From contig JAGWWV010000020.1 in NCBI GenBank assembly GCA_018970175.1, positions 1 through 36,993 on the forward strand: 36,993 nucleotides of DNA, written 5' to 3'. Made by a program: the position numbers and the translations under genes. Under the pieces are notes generated by a model. The model saw nothing but the letters and a program-made list of their open reading frames with translations, was not told the DNA's origin and made no database searches. Position 1 is the first letter of the stretch; each line of letters begins with the position of its first letter. This document shows, in pieces, positions 33,662-36,993 of this stretch. Origin of the DNA: Acidobacteriota bacterium (GTDB lineage: Bacteria > Actinomycetota > Acidimicrobiia > Acidimicrobiales > Ilumatobacteraceae).

Positions 33662-34417
33662 ATGGGTACGACCGTCACGACCGAACTCGAAGGCTGGCAG
33701 CGGGGCGAATTCAGCGCGGCCGGGTTCACCCACACCACGTATCGGAAGGGTTCGGGACCTGCGGTCGTCGTGGTCCACGAGATTCCCGGCATCACGCCGG
33801 CCGTCCTGCGATTTGCGGAAGAGGTTGTCGATGCCGGTTTCACCGTCGTGATGCCGTTGCTCGTCGGTGAGGTTGGTCGTGACGTCTCCCAGGGATACCT
33901 CATGAGTTCGATGTCGAAGATCTGCGTCTCCCGGGAATTCACCACGATGGCGATGAAGAAGACCTCCCCGGTGATCGCCTATCTCCGCGCACTCGCGCGA
34001 CAACTCCACGAAGAGCTCGGTGGTCGGGGAGTCGGTGCGATCGGAATGTGCTTCAGCGGCGGTTTTGCACTCGGGATGATGCTCGACGACTTCATGGTTG
34101 CACCCGTGCTGTCGCAGCCGTCGTTGCCGTTCGCCATGGGTAGCGCACGAGGAGCCGACCTCAACTTGTCTCCCGACGACGCAGTGGTGATCGCCAACCG
34201 TGCTGCGGCCGGCTGCCAGGTGCTTGGTCTGCGTTTCACCGGCGACAAACTCGTCGGTGACCGTTTTTCATCGTTGCGCACCCTGCTCGGCGACGCGTTC
34301 GTCGCCGTCGAGTTTCCGTCGACGAAGAAATCAGATCACTCGGTTCTCACCGAGCAACGTCAAGAGGAAGGCGTGGCGCAGGTGCTCGACTTCCTGCGCG
34401 ACAAGCTCCTTACTTGA
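33662..34417 (+). CDS. Dienelactone hydrolase family protein
   Basis: A 251-residue alpha/beta hydrolase. The nucleophile is C130 in GAIGMCFSGGFAL, the cysteine version typical of dienelactone hydrolases. VVVVHEIPGITP is the oxyanion-side motif, and the late aspartate and histidine are in FTGDKLVGDRF and KKSDHSVL. The substrate cannot be assigned; many members act on other esters or lactones. GGGGGAG is the Shine-Dalgarno five bases before the ATG, and the gene follows the phosphotransferase by 12 bases. Its last eight bases overlap the 3' end of the convergent acyl-CoA synthetase gene. Confidence 0.87.
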   Translation: MGTTVTTELEGWQRGEFSAAGFTHTTYRKGSGPAVVVVHEIPGITPAVLRFAEEVVDAGFTVVMPLLVGEVGRDVSQGYLMSSMSKICVSREFTTMAMKKTSPVIAYLRALARQLHEELGGRGVGAIGMCFSGGFALGMMLDDFMVAPVLSQPSLPFAMGSARGADLNLSPDDAVVIANRAAAGCQVLGLRFTGDKLVGDRFSSLRTLLGDAFVAVEFPSTKKSDHSVLTEQRQEEGVAQVLDFLRDKLLT

Positions 34418-36035
34418 GAGCGTCGACCGCCATGTTCTTGGCGGTCTTGTAGTCGGCCTTGCCGTTCGGTGCGCGTGGCACCGATGAGACGAACACGACG
34501 CGTTTCGGAGCCTTGTATCCGGCGAGTTGGCTCTTCACGCCCGCGATGACCGTCGCTTCATCGACGCTCTGGCCGGGAGCCAGCGATGCGACCGCGGTGA
34601 CGGCCTGGCCGAACTTCTCGTCGTCGACGCCGACAACCAGACAGTCCTGAACTCCCGGTACTCGCTTGACTGCCTCTTCCACTTCTTCGGGGAAGATCTT
34701 CTCGCCGCCGGAGTTGATGACCTGGCTGCCGCGGCCGAGCAGGATGAGCGATCCGTCTTCGGCCACCATTGCAAGGTCACCCGGGAACGAGTACGGGACA
34801 CCGTTAATCGTGCGGAACGTCTTGGCCGACTTTTCGGGGTCCTTGTAGTAGCCGAATGGAACACTTCCGCCCGCGGCAACCTTGCCGATTTCACCCGAGC
34901 CAGGCTGGACCTCGCGATCGTCATCGGTGAAGACCTTCGTGGTGGGCATTTGGGAGAACTTGGCCGTCTGCGGCGGCAGGCCTTTCATGGAGATCTGCGT
35001 TCCCATTGAACCCTCGGTCGAGCCCATCGCGTCGACCAGCACGAGATGCTCGACACGATCGAGGAGTTGCTCCTTCACTTCTGCCGTCCACATGACGCCC
35101 GACGACAACATCAACTTGAGCGACGAAAGATCGTAGGTACGGCCCTTGGCCGCGGCCTCGTCGATCGAGCGGATGATGGGCTTGACGAACGAGTCGCCAA
35201 CCACGACGGTCATCGAAATCTTCTTTGCCTCCACTGTTTCGAGCATCTCAAGGGCATCGAAACTGCGTGACTTCATCGTCACGACGTGTGCACCACCAAT
35301 GTGGGGCATCATCGCGCCGATCCAGATTCCCGTGCCGTGCATGAGAGGACAACTGGGCAAGGAAACCACTCCGGTTCCGGCCTCGACCCCAGCCTTCACC
35401 GTTGCCGGCAGTTCATCGGCTGTCGCGGGCGGCGCAAGACCAACGAGCGGAAGTCCGCCCGTGATGAAGCCCTGGGCCATCGGGCCCATTTTGTACATGA
35501 CGCCCTTCGGCATGCCGGTGGTGCCACCGGTGTAGAGCATGTAGGTGTCGTCTTCGCTGCGCGTGATGCGCTTCATCGGCGAGTGACCCGACACGACGGA
35601 TTCGTACGCGAGGGCCTTCGAGACATGGTGGTCGGTCGAGTCGGACACCTCGACGATCAACTTGAGCTTCGGAAGACGATCAATGACACGCGCAACCCGG
35701 TCGCCGAGCGACGAGTGGAAGAACAACGCCTCGGCGTCGGAGTTGTCGAGGAGATACCACAGCTCTTCGTCGAGATAGCGGTAGTTGACGTTCACCGGTA
35801 CGCCACGGAATTTGAACGCCGCAAAGTGGGCTTCGAGATATTCGTTGCTGTTGTAGAGGTACAGCCCGACCTTGCTGTCGGCACCGAGGCCCGCATCGAC
35901 CATGGCCTGTGCGAGGCGCGAGGCACGGCCGTCATATTCGGTCCACGAACGGGTCACATCGCCGTGTGTGAGCGCGGGTGAGTCACCGATGACGTCCGCG
36001 ATTGATTCCCAAAGCGTTGCGAACTGGCGTTCCAT
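34410..36035 (-). CDS. Acyl-CoA synthetase (AMP-forming), FadD-like
   Basis: Activates a carboxylic acid to its CoA thioester through an acyl-adenylate. The ATP motif YTGGTTGMPKG is at residues 168-178. LPSCPLMHGTG, DAMGSTEG, PGDLAMVAEDGSLILLGRG and the catalytic lysine in PNGKADYK are all present. The N-terminal VGLYLYNSNEYLEAHFAAFK and VNVNYRYLDEEL resemble actinobacterial FadD19-type enzymes, but the substrate is not deducible. Length is 541 residues from the ATG at 36035; the frame is open into yaaA, but the family N-terminus fits this start. It is 11 bases after yaaA. No Shine-Dalgarno is seen; TAACTT lies eight bases upstream. Confidence 0.92.
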   Translation of the reverse strand: MERQFATLWESIADVIGDSPALTHGDVTRSWTEYDGRASRLAQAMVDAGLGADSKVGLYLYNSNEYLEAHFAAFKFRGVPVNVNYRYLDEELWYLLDNSDAEALFFHSSLGDRVARVIDRLPKLKLIVEVSDSTDHHVSKALAYESVVSGHSPMKRITRSEDDTYMLYTGGTTGMPKGVMYKMGPMAQGFITGGLPLVGLAPPATADELPATVKAGVEAGTGVVSLPSCPLMHGTGIWIGAMMPHIGGAHVVTMKSRSFDALEMLETVEAKKISMTVVVGDSFVKPIIRSIDEAAAKGRTYDLSSLKLMLSSGVMWTAEVKEQLLDRVEHLVLVDAMGSTEGSMGTQISMKGLPPQTAKFSQMPTTKVFTDDDREVQPGSGEIGKVAAGGSVPFGYYKDPEKSAKTFRTINGVPYSFPGDLAMVAEDGSLILLGRGSQVINSGGEKIFPEEVEEAVKRVPGVQDCLVVGVDDEKFGQAVTAVASLAPGQSVDEATVIAGVKSQLAGYKAPKRVVFVSSVPRAPNGKADYKTAKNMAVDALK

Positions 36036-36043
36036 GCGCGCAG

Positions 36044-36049
36044 AAGTTA
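36044..36049 (-). promoter_or_regulatory. Weak candidate -10 box before the acyl-CoA synthetase gene
   Basis: Minus-strand TAACTT (36049-36044) lies eight bases before the ATG at 36035, and its TAA is the yaaA stop codon. The spacing is one or two bases longer than at the other candidates, so this is less certain. Confidence 0.3.
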
Positions 36050-36796
36050 GTTGACCTTTGTCACAACACGGAAGCGATGATCCGAAAATTTCTTGACGGC
36101 ACGGTCGAGGTCCTTGCGTGAGGCAATCATCGGCGAGTGCAACAACACATGGCGCGCAAGACGCCCTTTGGCGGCTTTCGCGTCGTGGCCTCCGGCCCTG
36201 CCCGCCGGGGTGACGAGATCGAGTGCCACGTAGTCCGCAACGACGTCGAGGTCGGGTGCGAACGCGGCGCGATGTTCCGCAGGCAAAAGGTCGATGACCA
36301 ATGAACCCTCCGCGTATTCGTTGATGGCAGCGCTCACCGCATCGCGCCACCACTTCGCCATCGTCCCGCCGAATCCCCGTGGTCGAGCGCCCATTTTCAG
36401 GCGGTAGTCGGGGGTCGGGTCGCTGGCAAGGCACGCTCCCAACAGGCCGCTCGGCACGACGATGCGGGGGAGGGCTCGTTCGCGCTGGGTGGCCGACATC
36501 GATCCAAGATCAAGATGGTCCCAGACGACCCCGGTGTAGCGCTCGGCTGCGGGCAGGGTGGGCGCGCCAACGAGGGCGAGGTTTGCGGCGCGGGCCCGCT
36601 CGAGGAGCGCCCCGCCCACGCCGAGCAGTGCGGCGTCGCCGCCCCGCAGGGTGGCGAGCGCCGAAGCGACCTCGGCGCGTTTGGCTCCGAGTGTCGCGCC
36701 GAAGGTGCCGCTGGCCGGTTTCCACTTCGTGCGCGGAGCGCCCCCCTCCGCCTTGCCCTCCGAGGGCGGGAGGAGAATCACGAAGTTGAGACGCAT
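36047..36796 (-). CDS. yaaA: YaaA family (UPF0246) peroxide-stress protein
   Basis: In E. coli YaaA lowers free iron during peroxide stress and binds DNA; the role here is inferred. The 249 residues begin MRLNFVILLPPSEGKAEGG, with the invariant LPPSEGK at about 9-15. RYTGVVWDHLDL, the FGGTMAKWWRDAV region and the late FSDHRFRVV fit the family. I used the ATG at 36796, where the homologous protein begins; an in-frame ATG 51 bases upstream would run into the divergent promoter region. It is divergent from the partial gene at the right edge. Confidence 0.88.
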   Translation of the reverse strand: MRLNFVILLPPSEGKAEGGAPRTKWKPASGTFGATLGAKRAEVASALATLRGGDAALLGVGGALLERARAANLALVGAPTLPAAERYTGVVWDHLDLGSMSATQRERALPRIVVPSGLLGACLASDPTPDYRLKMGARPRGFGGTMAKWWRDAVSAAINEYAEGSLVIDLLPAEHRAAFAPDLDVVADYVALDLVTPAGRAGGHDAKAAKGRLARHVLLHSPMIASRKDLDRAVKKFSDHRFRVVTKVN

Positions 36797-36839
36797 GAGG
36801 CAAGTTTGTCTCACGCTGGGTACCATTAGTACGACTGAC

Positions 36840-36993
36840 GTGACCAATGGCTCACCTGGGCGGTTGGATCATGGCGGGACGTTCCCAGACCCCTCTCACG
36901 TTCGGGCAGATGACATGACATATCTCGAGGACAACTCCATTTACGGCTCGGTTAGCGATTGGGCCACCGACTTCGATCACGCCGATCCGGAGT
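36840..36993 (+). CDS. N-terminus of a probable cytochrome P450 (3' end outside window)
   Basis: An open frame from GTG at 36840 runs to the window edge. From the internal ATG at 36915 it reads MTYLEDNSIYGSVSDWATDF, then DHADPE. From memory, the pattern DWATDFDHxDPE is typical of the N-terminal region of certain bacterial P450s, just before the YP(x)Y/W-ELR helix. Only about 51 codons are visible and the heme-binding Cys region lies outside, so this is tentative. Either GTG 36840 or ATG 36915 could be the start; neither has a Shine-Dalgarno. A P450 beside an acyl-CoA synthetase would suit lipid or steroid oxidation. Confidence 0.5.
   Translation, partial: MTNGSPGRLDHGGTFPDPSHVRADDMTYLEDNSIYGSVSDWATDFDHADPE

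Overview
This window (about 37 kb, high GC, coding on nearly every base) looks like a core chromosomal segment of a high-GC actinobacterium. The gene order secY-adk-infA-rpmJ-rpsM-rpsK-rpsD-rpoA-rplQ-truA, then rplM-rpsI-glmM, is the actinobacterial spc/alpha ribosomal layout. The class Acidimicrobiia is my best guess from overall protein character; this is an inference and no 16S gene is present. I see no insertion sequences, CRISPR arrays, integrases, tRNA or rRNA genes. No stretch longer than about 300 bases lacks a gene.

Layout. 1-5155: the end of secY, adk, infA (apparently with a CTG start), rpmJ, rpsM, rpsK, rpsD, rpoA and rplQ. 5183-8059: truA, then a glycosyltransferase resembling the cyanobacterial tetrahydrobiopterin glucosyltransferase wedged in front of rplM-rpsI. 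8066-12761: glmM and a greatly enlarged GlmS-like protein of 1123 residues. 12786-20236: a tightly overlapping housekeeping run of acpS, NAD(P)HX repair, alr, tsaE, tsaB, rimI, tsaD, dusB and maf (cell wall precursor, t6A37 tRNA modification, dihydrouridine, nucleotide house-cleaning). 20233-22393: groES-groEL behind two CIRCE operators and ended by a strong terminator. 22412-23628: two small unknown genes and a CoA-pyrophosphatase-type Nudix hydrolase. 23630-26969, minus strand: ribD-ribBA-ribH under an FMN riboswitch, with a secreted phospholipase A2-like gene at the end and no ribE. 26995-28896: a small membrane protein and, on the other strand, guaA. 28967-32601: an 816-residue secreted protein of unknown function with an acidic calcium-loop-like segment and an Asn/Gly/Ser-rich linker, then a secreted NlpC/P60 peptidase. 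32636-36796: an APH-like phosphotransferase, a dienelactone hydrolase, an acyl-CoA synthetase and yaaA. 36840-end: the start of what looks like a cytochrome P450.

Regulation visible in the sequence: HrcA/CIRCE control of groESL; FMN control of ribD, where the closing helix of the aptamer contains the likely ribosome binding site; and a repeated TAnnnT box lying 6-7 bases before genes that lack a Shine-Dalgarno, which points to leaderless transcripts. The most unusual items are the enlarged GlmS-like enzyme next to glmM, the pteridine-glucosyltransferase-like gene embedded in the ribosomal operon, the large unknown secreted protein with a structured 5' leader, and the CTG start of infA.
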